A stretch of DNA of 55,843 nt from Desulfoscipio geothermicus (GTDB lineage: Bacteria; Bacillota; Desulfotomaculia; Desulfotomaculales; Desulfallaceae): contig JAENYF010000021.1 of NCBI GenBank assembly GCA_016841905.1, positions 1 to 55,843 of the forward strand, read 5' to 3'. The notes below the pieces were generated by a model. It worked only from the letters and a program-made list of their open reading frames with translations. It did not search any database and had not been told where the DNA came from. Shown here one piece after another: positions 17,894 to 26,406 of this stretch (the first letter of the stretch is position 1; each line of letters opens with the position of its first letter). The position numbers were made by a program, and so were the translations under genes.

Positions 17894-18868
17894 ATGGCGA
17901 AAGGAATTTGGGTTTTTGCCGAACAGCTTGGAGGACAGATTAAAAAAGTTTCTTTCGAGCTTTTAAGTGAAGGTCGTAAAGTAGCTGATACACTGGGTGA
18001 AGAGTTGTGCGCAGTTTTAGTGGGTAAAGATGTTGCCGGATTAGCCGCATCCCTTGGTGAATACGGTGCTGATAAAGTATATGTGGCAGATAATGCTGCT
18101 TTAGAAAATTATTCCACTGATGGATACACTAACGTAGTGGCTGATTTAGTTAAACAATATGAGCCCAGCGCGTTATTGCTTGGCTGCACAGTTACTGGAC
18201 GTGATTTGGCTGCACAGGTAGCTCAGCGTTTGGAAAGTGGTTTATTGACTGACTGCATAGGTATGGAAGTTGCTGATGGACAGATAGTTTTCACACGCCC
18301 GTTATATGCTGGTAAAGTTATTGTTAAGGCTAGCGTTCCTGAAGCACGGCCTGCTATGGCCACAATCCGCCCCAATACTTTCCCGGTTGCCTCGAATGCT
18401 AAAGCAGCCGAAGTGGTTACCGTTGATGCCAATGTTGGTGATGTTCGCGCGGCTGTCAAGGAAGTTATTCGTGTGGCCTCTGAACGCCCAGAACTCACTG
18501 AAGCTGATGCCATTGTCAGCGGCGGTCGTGGCATGAAGGGACCTGAAAACTTCAAGATTTTAGAAGAACTGGCTGATACGATTGGAGCTGCCGTGGGTGC
18601 TTCCAGAGCTGCTGTTGACGCTGGCTGGATTGCTCAGAGCTTCCAGGTTGGCCAAACTGGTAAGACAGTTTCTCCTATACTTTATGTTGCTTGTGGTATT
18701 TCCGGTGCCATTCAGCACCTGGCCGGTATGAGTTCCGCCAAGTGCATTGTGGCTGTTAACAAAGACGAAGAAGCAAACATCTTTAAAGTAGCCGACTATG
18801 GTATTGTTGCTGACCTGTTTGATGCAGTGCCTGCACTGAAAGAAGAAATTAAAAAAGTTATTGCTTAA
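17894..18868 (+). CDS. etfA: Electron transfer flavoprotein alpha subunit
   Basis: The large Etf subunit, 324 residues, carrying FAD in its C-terminal domain. The N-terminal Rossmann-like part begins GIWVFAEQLGGQIKKVSFEL. The FAD-binding region is complete: IVSGGRGMKGPENFKILEEL, VGASRAAVDAGWI, QVGQTGKTVSPILYVACGIS and GAIQHLAGMSSAKCIVAVN, ending with ADYGIVADLFDAVPAL. ATG behind AAGGAGGG. It is transcribed with etfB and followed by a hairpin, then by the membrane FeS oxidoreductase. That gene order matches the Syntrophomonas wolfei etfAB-DUF224 set thought to link butyrate oxidation to menaquinone. Confidence 0.96.
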   Translation: MAKGIWVFAEQLGGQIKKVSFELLSEGRKVADTLGEELCAVLVGKDVAGLAASLGEYGADKVYVADNAALENYSTDGYTNVVADLVKQYEPSALLLGCTVTGRDLAAQVAQRLESGLLTDCIGMEVADGQIVFTRPLYAGKVIVKASVPEARPAMATIRPNTFPVASNAKAAEVVTVDANVGDVRAAVKEVIRVASERPELTEADAIVSGGRGMKGPENFKILEELADTIGAAVGASRAAVDAGWIAQSFQVGQTGKTVSPILYVACGISGAIQHLAGMSSAKCIVAVNKDEEANIFKVADYGIVADLFDAVPALKEEIKKVIA

Positions 18869-18877
18869 TAGTTAGTT

Positions 18878-18913
18878 TTTACAGCAGAGTGGTTATTACT
18901 GCTCTGCTGTAAA
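18878..18913 (+). terminator. Hairpin between etfA and the FeS oxidoreductase
   Basis: A 12-bp perfect stem TTTACAGCAGAG/CTCTGCTGTAAA with a 12-base loop. The following CTATTATTTGC is only weakly T-rich, so this may be a partial terminator or processing site that lowers expression of the downstream membrane gene relative to etfBA. Confidence 0.65.
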
Positions 18914-19020
18914 CTATTATTTGCTAAAATATTCGGTCAATTTCGGACAGAGCAGGTGTGTTGACCGAGCGGGTGTCAACACGGAAATATACCGAAATAA
19001 TCGATGAGGTGAAGGGTCAT

Positions 19021-21003
19021 ATGAATATAATTAATATTATTATTTTCTTGGCTTTAGGCCTTTTCGCAGTGTACTCTTTGGTTATGGGTATCAAAGAACG
19101 CTACGAAAAGTTAGCTATGGCCATGCCTGAAAACAGGTTTGACCAGCCCACGGAAAGATTATGGGGAGCTTTGGGCAACGTGCTGGGGCAAAAAAGAATA
19201 TTGCGTGATCGCGCAGCTGGTATTATGCACGTGTGTATTTTTTGGGGTGTATCCCTTTTCGCTATCGGTCTGATTTTATACATCTTGGAAGGCTTGTTCC
19301 CAGTAATAAAATTTAGTAATCCGTATTTTTATTTATTAATCGATATTTTTGGTATTTTTGGTTTCCTTGGTATGGCCATTGCTGGTTGGCGCAGATGGGT
19401 TGCCAAAGTACCACGCCTTGATGTGGGACCTTGGGAAGAAGAAAAAATGATTGTTGCCTTAACGCTTGCCATTTGGACAATGATTGTTAGTTATTATATC
19501 GGCAGTGCTGCCAATGCCGTAGAGACCGGTACAGAAGCTCGCTATGCACTGGCTCCGATAACTGGTATGTTGACAAATGCTTTTGCTGGTATGGCAGCAG
19601 CGAATGCCTTATATACAGTATTTTACTGGTTAGCTATTATACCTGCTTTGGGATTACTTGTTTTTTTCCGATATTCTCCTCTGGTACACCCACTTGCAGC
19701 CCCCATCAATCTTTATTTCCGTAATTTACAACCTCGGGGCGGTCAAATTAAGAAAATTAATCTCGGCGATGAAGAAGACGAAGACGAGGATGAAGACGAA
19801 GACGAAGAAATGAATTTCGGGGTAAGTAAAATTACCGATTATACCTGGAAACAACTGTTGGATTGTTATGCTTGTGCTGAATGTGGTCGCTGCCAGGATA
19901 ATTGCCCGGCCTACCTAAGTGGCAAACCATTATCACCTAAAAAGGTTGTCCTTACCTTAAGGGAACATTTACCTAATAAGGGCGACAATAAGGCTGATTT
20001 ACCGGAAGTAGCCGGTGAAATACTTAGTGAGGATATTATTTGGGCCTGTACTAATTGTTATGCTTGCCAGGAACACTGCCCACAATTAAATGAGCATATT
20101 AATAAACTCATTGACTTGAGACGTCACCTGGTACTGGATGTCAGTGAATTCCCCGGAGAAGCTCAACTGGCTTTCACAAATATGGAACGTAATTCAAATC
20201 CCTGGGGTGTTGGTTGGACTACCAGGGGTGATTGGGCTGATGGGCTTGATGTGCCGCTTATGGAAGATAATCCTGACGTTGAGTATTTGTTCTATGTGGG
20301 TTGTGCAGGTTCCTTCGATGAACGCATTAAGAATGTAGCCAAATCCATGGTGAAAATACTGCAAGCTGCTGGAGTTAGCTTCGCTATCCTGGGCAGTGAA
20401 GAAAAATGTTGTGGTGATTCAGCACGTAGGTTGGGTAATGAATACTTATTCAAATCATTGGTCGATGAAAATATTGAAACTATGAATGGCTATGGTGTGA
20501 AAAAGATTATTACTTGCTGCCCGCACTGCTTTAATTCGCTGAAAAACGAGTATCCACAGTTTGGCGGTAATTATGAGGTCATTCACCATACTCAGCTGAT
20601 CAGCAAGTTGATCGACGAAAAGAAGATTAACTTACAAGGTACAGGTGATAAGTTAAATCTTACTTATCATGATTCATGTATGCTTGGTCGTTACAACAAT
20701 GAATACGATGCACCGCGTAAGATTATCAGCAAAATTCCTGGTGCTTCATTAACGGAAATGGAACGCAATAGAAATAAAGCATTTTGCTGTGGAGCTGGTG
20801 GTGGCCGGATGTGGTTGGAAGAGCATGGCACTCGGATTAATGTGATGAGAACCGAACAGGCCTTGGAAACCAATCCAGAACTAGTTGCTGTTAACTGCCC
20901 GTTCTGTCTGACCATGATTGAAGACGGCCTAAAAGATAAGAACCAAGAGGAAAATGTACAGGTTAAAGATATTGCGGAACTTGTTGCTCGTTATATGCAG
21001 TAA
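19021..21003 (+). CDS. Membrane FeS oxidoreductase (DUF224/HdrD-like; Etf:menaquinone oxidoreductase candidate)
   Basis: A 660-residue membrane enzyme proposed to accept electrons from Etf and reduce menaquinone. The N-terminal 235 residues hold about five membrane spans resembling a NarI-type cytochrome b module. A very acidic linker of repeated D/E follows (about residues 254-268). Two [4Fe-4S] motifs come next, CACAECGRCQDNCP and CTNCYACQEHCP. Two CCG domains close the protein (EEKCCGDSARRLGNE with CCPHCFNSLK, and KAFCCGAGGGRMWLEE with CPFCLTM), as in heterodisulfide reductase HdrD. The ATG with GAGGTGAAGGG is preferred to a GTG 63 bases upstream. Neighbouring acyl-CoA dehydrogenase and Etf support the role. 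Confidence 0.93.
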   Translation: MNIINIIIFLALGLFAVYSLVMGIKERYEKLAMAMPENRFDQPTERLWGALGNVLGQKRILRDRAAGIMHVCIFWGVSLFAIGLILYILEGLFPVIKFSNPYFYLLIDIFGIFGFLGMAIAGWRRWVAKVPRLDVGPWEEEKMIVALTLAIWTMIVSYYIGSAANAVETGTEARYALAPITGMLTNAFAGMAAANALYTVFYWLAIIPALGLLVFFRYSPLVHPLAAPINLYFRNLQPRGGQIKKINLGDEEDEDEDEDEDEEMNFGVSKITDYTWKQLLDCYACAECGRCQDNCPAYLSGKPLSPKKVVLTLREHLPNKGDNKADLPEVAGEILSEDIIWACTNCYACQEHCPQLNEHINKLIDLRRHLVLDVSEFPGEAQLAFTNMERNSNPWGVGWTTRGDWADGLDVPLMEDNPDVEYLFYVGCAGSFDERIKNVAKSMVKILQAAGVSFAILGSEEKCCGDSARRLGNEYLFKSLVDENIETMNGYGVKKIITCCPHCFNSLKNEYPQFGGNYEVIHHTQLISKLIDEKKINLQGTGDKLNLTYHDSCMLGRYNNEYDAPRKIISKIPGASLTEMERNRNKAFCCGAGGGRMWLEEHGTRINVMRTEQALETNPELVAVNCPFCLTMIEDGLKDKNQEENVQVKDIAELVARYMQ

Positions 21004-21021
21004 TTTAAAGCAAGTTAAAAA

Positions 21022-21062
21022 TTTAAGCCAGCGGAATATTTTTCGCTGGCTTAAATATTTTT
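21022..21062 (+). terminator. Terminator after the Etf module
   Basis: A perfect 12-bp stem TTTAAGCCAGCG/CGCTGGCTTAAA with a ten-base loop and a TATTTTT tail. Confidence 0.92.
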
Positions 21063-21705
21063 GCAATTGTTTAGATGCTAGAAAATAATAATTCGAATAT
21101 AATAGAAACAATACATTCAGTTTTTAAATATTAAAAATATTTTATATTTTGGAAATTAACCTGAAGGAATTATATGTTTTTTGTCGTAACTATATAAAAA
21201 GTATCTTAATCAAGCAATAACCAGTCCGAACGGATTGTGAAGATTGTGTACAAAAAGCAGACATTTACGGGGTTTTTGGATATAAGTTGACATAACATTA
21301 ATTTAGTCTATAATCTAATTACACTAAATAATGGAGTGTGGTTAATTTTGTGTTATCTGAGAGTAGGAATTATGATTAATATAATGTCGTTTATTTAACT
21401 TAATAAGATGTTTCTTTATGAGGAAAATACTCATGGTCAATATACTCTGGAAATTAGCACAAACTTGCTTAGGTGCAAATTATGGTTCAATAAACTAATT
21501 TTTGCATTCTATTAATAACCAACGATAAATAAATAGAAAAAAAATAAGAAAAATACATCGTTTTAAATTATTTTAGTGCACTATAATAGTTACAACATTG
21601 ATTGATTAACTCGGATTGGAGGGGGGAACTGAATAATATATTTTGGTTTAGAGCTATCGACTGTATTGTAAAAAAAATATGAAAAATTGAGAGGGGTAGA
21701 TATTA
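21063..21705. other. Long AT-rich region and leader before thiolase
   Basis: About 640 bases without a gene. It contains a consensus promoter (listed separately), which would leave an untranslated leader of nearly 390 bases before the thiolase. A second TATAAT at 21582-21587 lacks a -35. GGAGGGGGGAA at about 21618 precedes only a 16-codon CTG-initiated frame. No known riboswitch pattern was recognised. Confidence 0.6.
21287..21314 (+). promoter_or_regulatory. Consensus promoter for the thl-hbd-crt operon
   Basis: Perfect TTGACA and perfect TATAAT with a 16-base spacer. It faces the thiolase gene and is the best promoter match in the window apart from that of the tRNA. Confidence 0.8.
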
Positions 21706-22887
21706 ATGAACGAAGCCGTAATTGTAGGCTCAGCTCGTACAGCAGTAGGTTCCTACGGAGGGTCACTGGCGAATATAAGCGCTGCAGACTTGGGTTCTAT
21801 AGTTATTGCGGAAGCTCTTCGCAGAGCAGGTGTTGCTCCTAATCAGGTGGACGAAGTAATTATGGGTAATGTTGTGCAGGCCGGTTTAGGACAAAACCCG
21901 GCTCGTCAAGCATCAGTAAAAGCGGGTATACCTGTTGAAATACCTGCCTGGACATTAAATATTGTATGCGGATCAGGTTTAAAAACAGTGGCCACAGCTG
22001 CTCAGATGATTTCCGCTGGTGAAGCCGATATAATCGTGGCTGGAGGTACTGAAAACATGTCTGCGGCCCCTTATCTGGTACCAAAAGCCCGCTGGGGTTA
22101 CCGCATGGGCGATGCTAAACTGGTAGATACTATGATTAAAGACGGTTTATGGTGTGCATTTGGCGATGTGCATATGGGCATAACTGCAGAGAATGTTGCA
22201 GAAAAATATGGTATTACAAGGGAAGAGCAAGACATATTTTCGGCCGGCAGTCAGCAGAAGGCTATAGCAGCTATTGACGCAGGGCGCTTCAAAGATGAAA
22301 TAGTACCTGTTCAGGTGCCCGCTAAAAAAGGTGAACCTGTATATTTTGATACTGATGAATTCCCTCGCCGTGGCACTACAGCTGAAGCTCTATCTAAGTT
22401 AAAACCTGCATTTAAAAAGGATGGGACTGTTACGGCAGGTAATGCATCAGGTATTAACGATTCAGCGGCTGCAGTGGTAGTCATGTCTGCAAAAAAAGCG
22501 GCTGAGCTGGGCCTTAAACCTTTATTCGCCATTAGGTCATCAGCGACCGCTGGAGTTGATCCTGCATATATGGGGACGGGTCCGATTCCTGCCAGTAAGA
22601 AAGCGCTTGCCAAGGCTGGTCTTGGCATTGCGGATATTGATTTGATAGAGGCTAACGAAGCTTTTGCAGCCCAGTCACTGGCAGTAGTTAGGGGTCTGGA
22701 CCTGCCCGTGGATAAAACAAATGTTAATGGCGGTGCTATTGCTATTGGACATCCTATTGGTGCCAGTGGTACTAGAATATTAATTACCCTTATGTATGAA
22801 ATGAAACGGCGGAACAGCAAGTACGGTTTAGCTACATTATGTATTGGTGGCGGGCAAGGTGTTGCCATGGTGGTGGAAAATATATAA
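21706..22887 (+). CDS. thlA: Acetyl-CoA C-acetyltransferase (thiolase)
   Basis: A 393-residue biosynthetic/degradative thiolase that joins two acetyl-CoA to acetoacetyl-CoA or cleaves the latter. Catalytic residues are visible: the acyl-accepting cysteine in [18 protein letters not shown] (near residue 88), [13 protein letters not shown], the histidine in [17 protein letters not shown] (near 349) and the second cysteine in [14 protein letters not shown] (near 379). The ATG follows GAGAGGGG. It leads an operon with hbd and crt, completing the C4 part of beta-oxidation or of butyrate synthesis begun by the upstream dehydrogenase/Etf module. Confidence 0.97.
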   Translation: MNEAVIVGSARTAVGSYGGSLANISAADLGSIVIAEALRRAGVAPNQVDEVIMGNVVQAGLGQNPARQASVKAGIPVEIPAWTLNIVCGSGLKTVATAAQMISAGEADIIVAGGTENMSAAPYLVPKARWGYRMGDAKLVDTMIKDGLWCAFGDVHMGITAENVAEKYGITREEQDIFSAGSQQKAIAAIDAGRFKDEIVPVQVPAKKGEPVYFDTDEFPRRGTTAEALSKLKPAFKKDGTVTAGNASGINDSAAAVVVMSAKKAAELGLKPLFAIRSSATAGVDPAYMGTGPIPASKKALAKAGLGIADIDLIEANEAFAAQSLAVVRGLDLPVDKTNVNGGAIAIGHPIGASGTRILITLMYEMKRRNSKYGLATLCIGGGQGVAMVVENI

Positions 22888-22960
22888 ACCTGGTTTAGCT
22901 TTCATAATAATTAATCAGTAGTTTAAAAATTAACACAAGTACATTGGAGGTGTTAATATT

Positions 22961-23815
22961 ATGGGAATTAATAAAATAATGATTATTGGTGCCGGGCAAA
23001 TGGGATCTGGTATTGCTCAGGTAGCCGCTGTAGCTGGTTTAGAAATTGTTTTGAACGATATTAAAGATGAATTTGTGAATAAGGGTATTGGCGTTATCGA
23101 GAAGAATCTAAACCGTGAGGTAAGCAAAGGACAGTTGGACGAGGCTGATAAGGAAGCAATAATAAAGCGCATAACGCCGTCCACGAGTATTAATGATGCT
23201 AGTGATGTAGACCTGGTAGTGGAAGCAGCTGTAGAAAATATGGAAATTAAAAGCAAGATTTTCCGGGATTTAGATGACATTACACCACAGCATGCAATAT
23301 TAGCCACCAATACTTCTTCTTTGCCTATTACTGAAATAGCCGCTGTAACCAAGCGCCCGGAAAAGGTTATTGGCATGCACTTTATGAATCCAGTGCCGGT
23401 AATGAAGCTTATAGAAGTTATACGTGGGCTGGCTACGAGTGACGATACTTTTAACGTTGTAAAAGAACTTAGTGAGCGGATGAAAAAGGTGCCCGTGGAA
23501 GTAAACGACTCCCCTGGTTTTGTACTTAACCGGGTGTTAATCCCCATGATTAACGAAGCTATCTACTGCGTGCATGAAGGGATTGCCACCCCTGAAGCAG
23601 TAGACCAAAATATGAAACTAGGTGCTAACCATCCCATGGGACCATTGGCATTGGCAGATTTAATCGGGCTGGATACATGTCTTTCCATTATGCAAGTGCT
23701 GCATGAAGGTCTTGGTGACAGCAAGTATCGCCCCTGCCCACTCCTGCGCAAATATGTGGCTGCTGGCTGGTTGGGCAGAAAAACCGGACGCGGTTTTTAT
23801 GTGTATGATAAATAA
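22961..23815 (+). CDS. hbd: 3-hydroxybutyryl-CoA dehydrogenase
   Basis: A 284-residue NAD(P)-dependent enzyme interconverting acetoacetyl-CoA and (S)-3-hydroxybutyryl-CoA. The N-terminal Rossmann motif [20 protein letters not shown] binds the nucleotide. The catalytic histidine is in [20 protein letters not shown] near residue 137. The family segment [20 protein letters not shown] and the C-terminal [13 protein letters not shown] end are intact. Length is normal. ATG behind TTGGAGGTG. Second gene of the thiolase operon, 73 bases after thlA and 23 before crt. Confidence 0.97.
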   Translation: MGINKIMIIGAGQMGSGIAQVAAVAGLEIVLNDIKDEFVNKGIGVIEKNLNREVSKGQLDEADKEAIIKRITPSTSINDASDVDLVVEAAVENMEIKSKIFRDLDDITPQHAILATNTSSLPITEIAAVTKRPEKVIGMHFMNPVPVMKLIEVIRGLATSDDTFNVVKELSERMKKVPVEVNDSPGFVLNRVLIPMINEAIYCVHEGIATPEAVDQNMKLGANHPMGPLALADLIGLDTCLSIMQVLHEGLGDSKYRPCPLLRKYVAAGWLGRKTGRGFYVYDK

Positions 23816-23838
23816 ACATTACCGCAGGAGGGTTTAAT

Positions 23839-24621
23839 ATGGGTTGGAATAATATTTTACTAGAAAAAGATAATGGTATAGCTATATTGACTGTAAATAG
23901 GCCAGATGTACTCAATGCACTGGATGCGGATACATTGCTGGAAGTAGGTTTGGCTATGGACCAGCTGGATCAAGACGATGAAGTTAGAGTGGTAATTATA
24001 ACCGGGGCTGGCAATAAAGCATTTGTGGCTGGAGCCGACATTGCCTTCATGCAGAAGCTTAAACCAATGGAATCTAAAAATTTTTCCCGGCTGGGTCAAA
24101 AGGTTTTCAGCAAGATTGAAAACCTGTCCAAACCGGTTATTGCCGCGGTTAACGGCTTCGCCTTAGGCGGAGGCTGTGAGTTTGCCATGGCCTGTGATAT
24201 TCGTATTGCCTCAGAGAATGCCAAATTTGGTCAACCTGAAGTTAGCCTGGGTATCAATGCCGGTTTTGGTGCTACGCAGCGTTTGCCAAGATTAGTGAAT
24301 CCGGGTATAGCCAAGGAGATGTTATTTACTGGAGATTACTATAGTGCTGAGGCTGCGGAACGTATGGGCTTGATCAACCATGTGGTACCAGGCGCTGAAT
24401 TAATGAAGTACTGTATAAATATGGCCAAGCGCATTGCTGCACGCGGACCTATAGCAGTACAGTTGACCAAGGAAGCGATAAATGACGGCCTAGAGATGGA
24501 TCTTGAAAAAGGATTTTTGCACGAAGCTAATATATTTGGGGTTGCGTTTTCCACTGAAGACAGGGATGAAGGGTTCGCCTCTTATTTGGATAAGAGAAAG
24601 CCAGAGTTTAAAGGTAAATAA
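23839..24621 (+). CDS. crt: Enoyl-CoA hydratase (crotonase)
   Basis: A 260-residue crotonase that hydrates crotonyl-CoA to 3-hydroxybutyryl-CoA. The oxyanion-hole segments are GAGNKAFVAGADIAFMQ and FALGGGCEFAMACDIRIASE, the latter with a catalytic glutamate. The second glutamate lies in FGQPEVSLGINAGFGATQRL, and the C-terminal GFLHEANIFGVAFSTEDRDE segment is typical. ATG behind GCAGGAGGG. It ends the operon ahead of a terminator. With thlA, hbd and the upstream dehydrogenase, every enzyme between butyryl-CoA and acetyl-CoA is present, although no CoA-transferase or kinase for butyrate itself lies in this window. Confidence 0.97.
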   Translation: MGWNNILLEKDNGIAILTVNRPDVLNALDADTLLEVGLAMDQLDQDDEVRVVIITGAGNKAFVAGADIAFMQKLKPMESKNFSRLGQKVFSKIENLSKPVIAAVNGFALGGGCEFAMACDIRIASENAKFGQPEVSLGINAGFGATQRLPRLVNPGIAKEMLFTGDYYSAEAAERMGLINHVVPGAELMKYCINMAKRIAARGPIAVQLTKEAINDGLEMDLEKGFLHEANIFGVAFSTEDRDEGFASYLDKRKPEFKGK

Positions 24622-24694
24622 AAAAAGAACGGTCGTTAATGAGGCCATTGAAAAACTAGCGTTTTTTCGCAGAGCTAAAAAATGACCACAAAAC

Positions 24695-24741
24695 AAAAGA
24701 CGATTCTTATTTCATATTTGAATGCCGAATCGTCTTTTTTA
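24695..24741 (+). terminator. Terminator of the thl-hbd-crt operon
   Basis: A stem of AGACGATTC/GAATCGTCT, extendable by three A-T pairs, with a 20-base loop and a T6 tail. It marks the left edge of the mobile-element remnant region. Confidence 0.88.
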
Positions 24742-24963
24742 TACAACTGTGTTTATCGCTTTTACTGCATTAGTTTTAGGATTCGTTTTTGGTATTTACT
24801 GTTAAGCCATCGCACCATGTATTCCAGGCCAATTAGAACCGAGGATGACGCAGCGTCATACCCGTGTCTGTACTTTGACTCGCAGTTTTTGCTTCAATCT
24901 TACCCACGTTCCTTTATGAACGTGTTTTGTCAGAGGGCTTCACCGTCTCGCTTTCGCTTTATG

Positions 24964-25308
24964 GTGCCTTGCATGCTACAGGAGGAGAGTCTTTCAAAAC
25001 TTCAGGTTTTAAGCATAGTGAACGCAGACGTAGCTCGTAACACCAAATCCGGTGGTTGAGACGGTCTCCGACGGGGTATCAGCGTTGATATGGAGTGAAA
25101 GAGGTTGTGGAACTGTAGAAGCTCTCGACACCCGGTGAAGAAATCTTGCCGAGGAGACCATCCCTAAACCTTGAGCGGGAAGTGGGAAGGTAGGCGTCAG
25201 GGTGGCGTAACGGATCGTAGTACCATAGATACGCGTGCAGCAAAACGCGCGGGTGGGAAGGGTCCGAACCTGTAAACATTTCGTACGACCGAAGGAGGCA
25301 AGAGTGTT
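24964..25308 (+). mobile_element. Group II intron, 5' ribozyme portion (remnant)
   Basis: This stretch reads like the 5' structural domains of a bacterial group II intron. Recognisable pieces are GTGCC at the likely 5' splice site (consensus GUGYG), GACGGGGTATCAGCGTTGAT, AGCTCTCGACACCCGGTGAA, GGCGTCAGGGTGGCGTAACG, ACGCGCGGGTGGGAAGGGTC and CGTACGACCGAAGGAGGCAA just before the maturase start. No domain V/VI-like sequence follows the broken maturase, so the 3' half is lost and the intron cannot splice. The left boundary is approximate. Recognition is by recall of intron sequence, not by folding. Confidence 0.75.
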
Positions 25309-25563
25309 TTGACAATAACACCCATTAGTTTGCAGGAACTGAGCGACGAATTCATCAAAAGGCGAAGTATAAACCTATACATCGGTTTTGGGGATTATTT
25401 ATCTAAATTACCAAGATTACAACCCTTCATGAAGCTATCAACGGGCGAAGAAAAATGGCGGTTGCCCCGAGCATTGACGGGCAAAACTTCGCCGCTGTGG
25501 AAAAAGATTGATGGGAAAGACTATCGAGCACATTAACCACTATCCTCAGGAATTTCATCCTTT
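25309..25563 (+). pseudogene. Broken group II intron reverse transcriptase/maturase
   Basis: The first residues LTITPISLQELSDEF are the standard opening of the intron-encoded LtrA-like protein (usually MTITPISLQ). Family sequence then jumps frames: RFWGLFI followed by an in-frame stop, TLHEAINGRRKM, and PSIDGQNFAAVEK followed by another stop. These correspond to the normal segments RFWGLYVHVCK, ETLHEAY and NGAPGIDG-F-AVE. Only the first ~90 of about 450-600 residues remain, with at least three lesions. TTG start after GAAGGAGGC. It shows that a complete mobile intron once sat here. Confidence 0.8.
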
Positions 25564-25623
25564 GAGCAACGATCACTTTGGCTTTTTGTTTGTTTTTATG
25601 ATCAAACACTCTTATACTTCCGG

Positions 25624-26095
25624 TTAGAATAGGAACTCAAAACATGAATGCACCCAATAATTTATATTTACTACCGGGCTGACAATTTCAGTCAGCCAAC
25701 CGACTGCGTTACCAACATAGTCCAAGATCTTTTGAAACATAGACTTAAAAGGATAGGACGTTTCTTTCACTGAGCTTTTCCCAAGCAGGGTAGCGATTGA
25801 GGGTAGGTAGCCCAGGAAGTAAGTGGCATGTTTATTAAACCAACTGTGATAGCGATAGATGGTTGATTCATCGGCGCTACGGTCAGTAGGTGTCTCCGGT
25901 TATGGCTGCTTCAATGTTTTCACTGCAGTAACGTTTGTATGGAACGAGGATATCTGGAAGTTCATGGTGCAATCGACCACAATCACGGCAGTTGTCTTAT
26001 GAGCAGGATAATGGTATCTCCAATTTCATTTATATATTTCTCTTGTTCACTACCTTTTACGATTAGTTGACCACACTGCACGGGCAGGTATTCTG
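25624..26095 (-). pseudogene. Decayed zinc-ribbon transposase-like gene (DUF6431-like)
   Basis: Read on the minus strand, pieces in different frames give CGQLIVKGSEQEKYINEIGD, then DCGRLHHELPDILVPYKRYC, SENIEAAITGD, then ESTIYRYHSWFNKHATYFLG and DYVGNAVGWLTEIVSP. The combination of a C-x-x-C ribbon, C-G-R-x-H-H-E-L-P-D-x-L-V-P-Y-K-R and a later HTH-like E-S-T-I-x-R is what I recall for DUF6431 proteins, common accessory genes of Firmicute mobile DNA. At least two frameshifts and stops are present. It lies head-on to the intron remnant. The family name is moderately certain; the decay is certain. Confidence 0.55.
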
Positions 26096-26342
26096 CTCCA
26101 GGTTCCTTGCAGAAAACACCTTTCTTGAGGTGTACATTTAGCCCATATTATGCTATATAATGCATCATTTAGTGGTGGACGTCCTTGGTGCTTCTGGCGC
26201 AGTTGCACATTTAAACAGGGGCGTTATTCTTATCTCAAAGACATGGTCATTATATATGGCAACTTTTGGACAGGCAAGACTATCAATTCTGGGGCATTAC
26301 AGGGCAGTGGAATTATCTCGTCATTATTTGACGTCTTTTTTT
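26096..26342. other. Uninterpreted remnant sequence before miaB
   Basis: Overlapping open frames exist on both strands, but none has a ribosome-binding site or a recognisable protein. A minus-strand stretch (LRQKHQGRPPLNDALYSI) looks protein-like and may be further transposase debris. Confidence 0.4.
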
Positions 26343-26372
26343 TTGTAATTTGTAAATTATATATGTTATAAT
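26343..26372 (+). promoter_or_regulatory. Promoter of miaB
   Basis: TTGTAA, an 18-base spacer and TATAAT, with TG one base before the -10 (extended -10). It lies about 35 bases before the miaB start. Confidence 0.72.
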
Positions 26373-26406
26373 AAAAAAAGTTATTGTATCTAAAGATGGT
26401 GAAAAT

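Noticed and set aside
21618..21682. Possible leader peptide (16 codons) with GGAGGGGGGAA and a CTG start before thiolase
   Set aside because: CTG initiation would be exceptional and the peptide shows no regulatory codon run; kept only as part of the leader description.
22565..22580. A GGGGAC motif inside the thiolase gene similar to the acyl-CoA dehydrogenase repeat
   Set aside because: Only the first six bases match, there is no inverted partner nearby, and it lies in coding sequence.
22311..22868. A 185-codon minus-strand frame inside thiolase
   Set aside because: It is a shadow of the high-codon-bias thiolase gene; no site and no family resemblance.
24682..25059. A 125-codon frame beyond the crotonase terminator
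   Set aside because: It starts inside the terminator region and overlaps the intron's 5' end; no protein-like pattern or ribosome-binding site.
25079..25382. Minus-strand frames across the intron remnant
   Set aside because: They are antisense to the structured intron RNA; open frames here reflect GC-rich ribozyme sequence.
26150..26371. A 73-codon plus-strand frame before miaB
   Set aside because: It has no ribosome-binding site and runs into the miaB promoter; the opposite strand looks more protein-like but is also broken.
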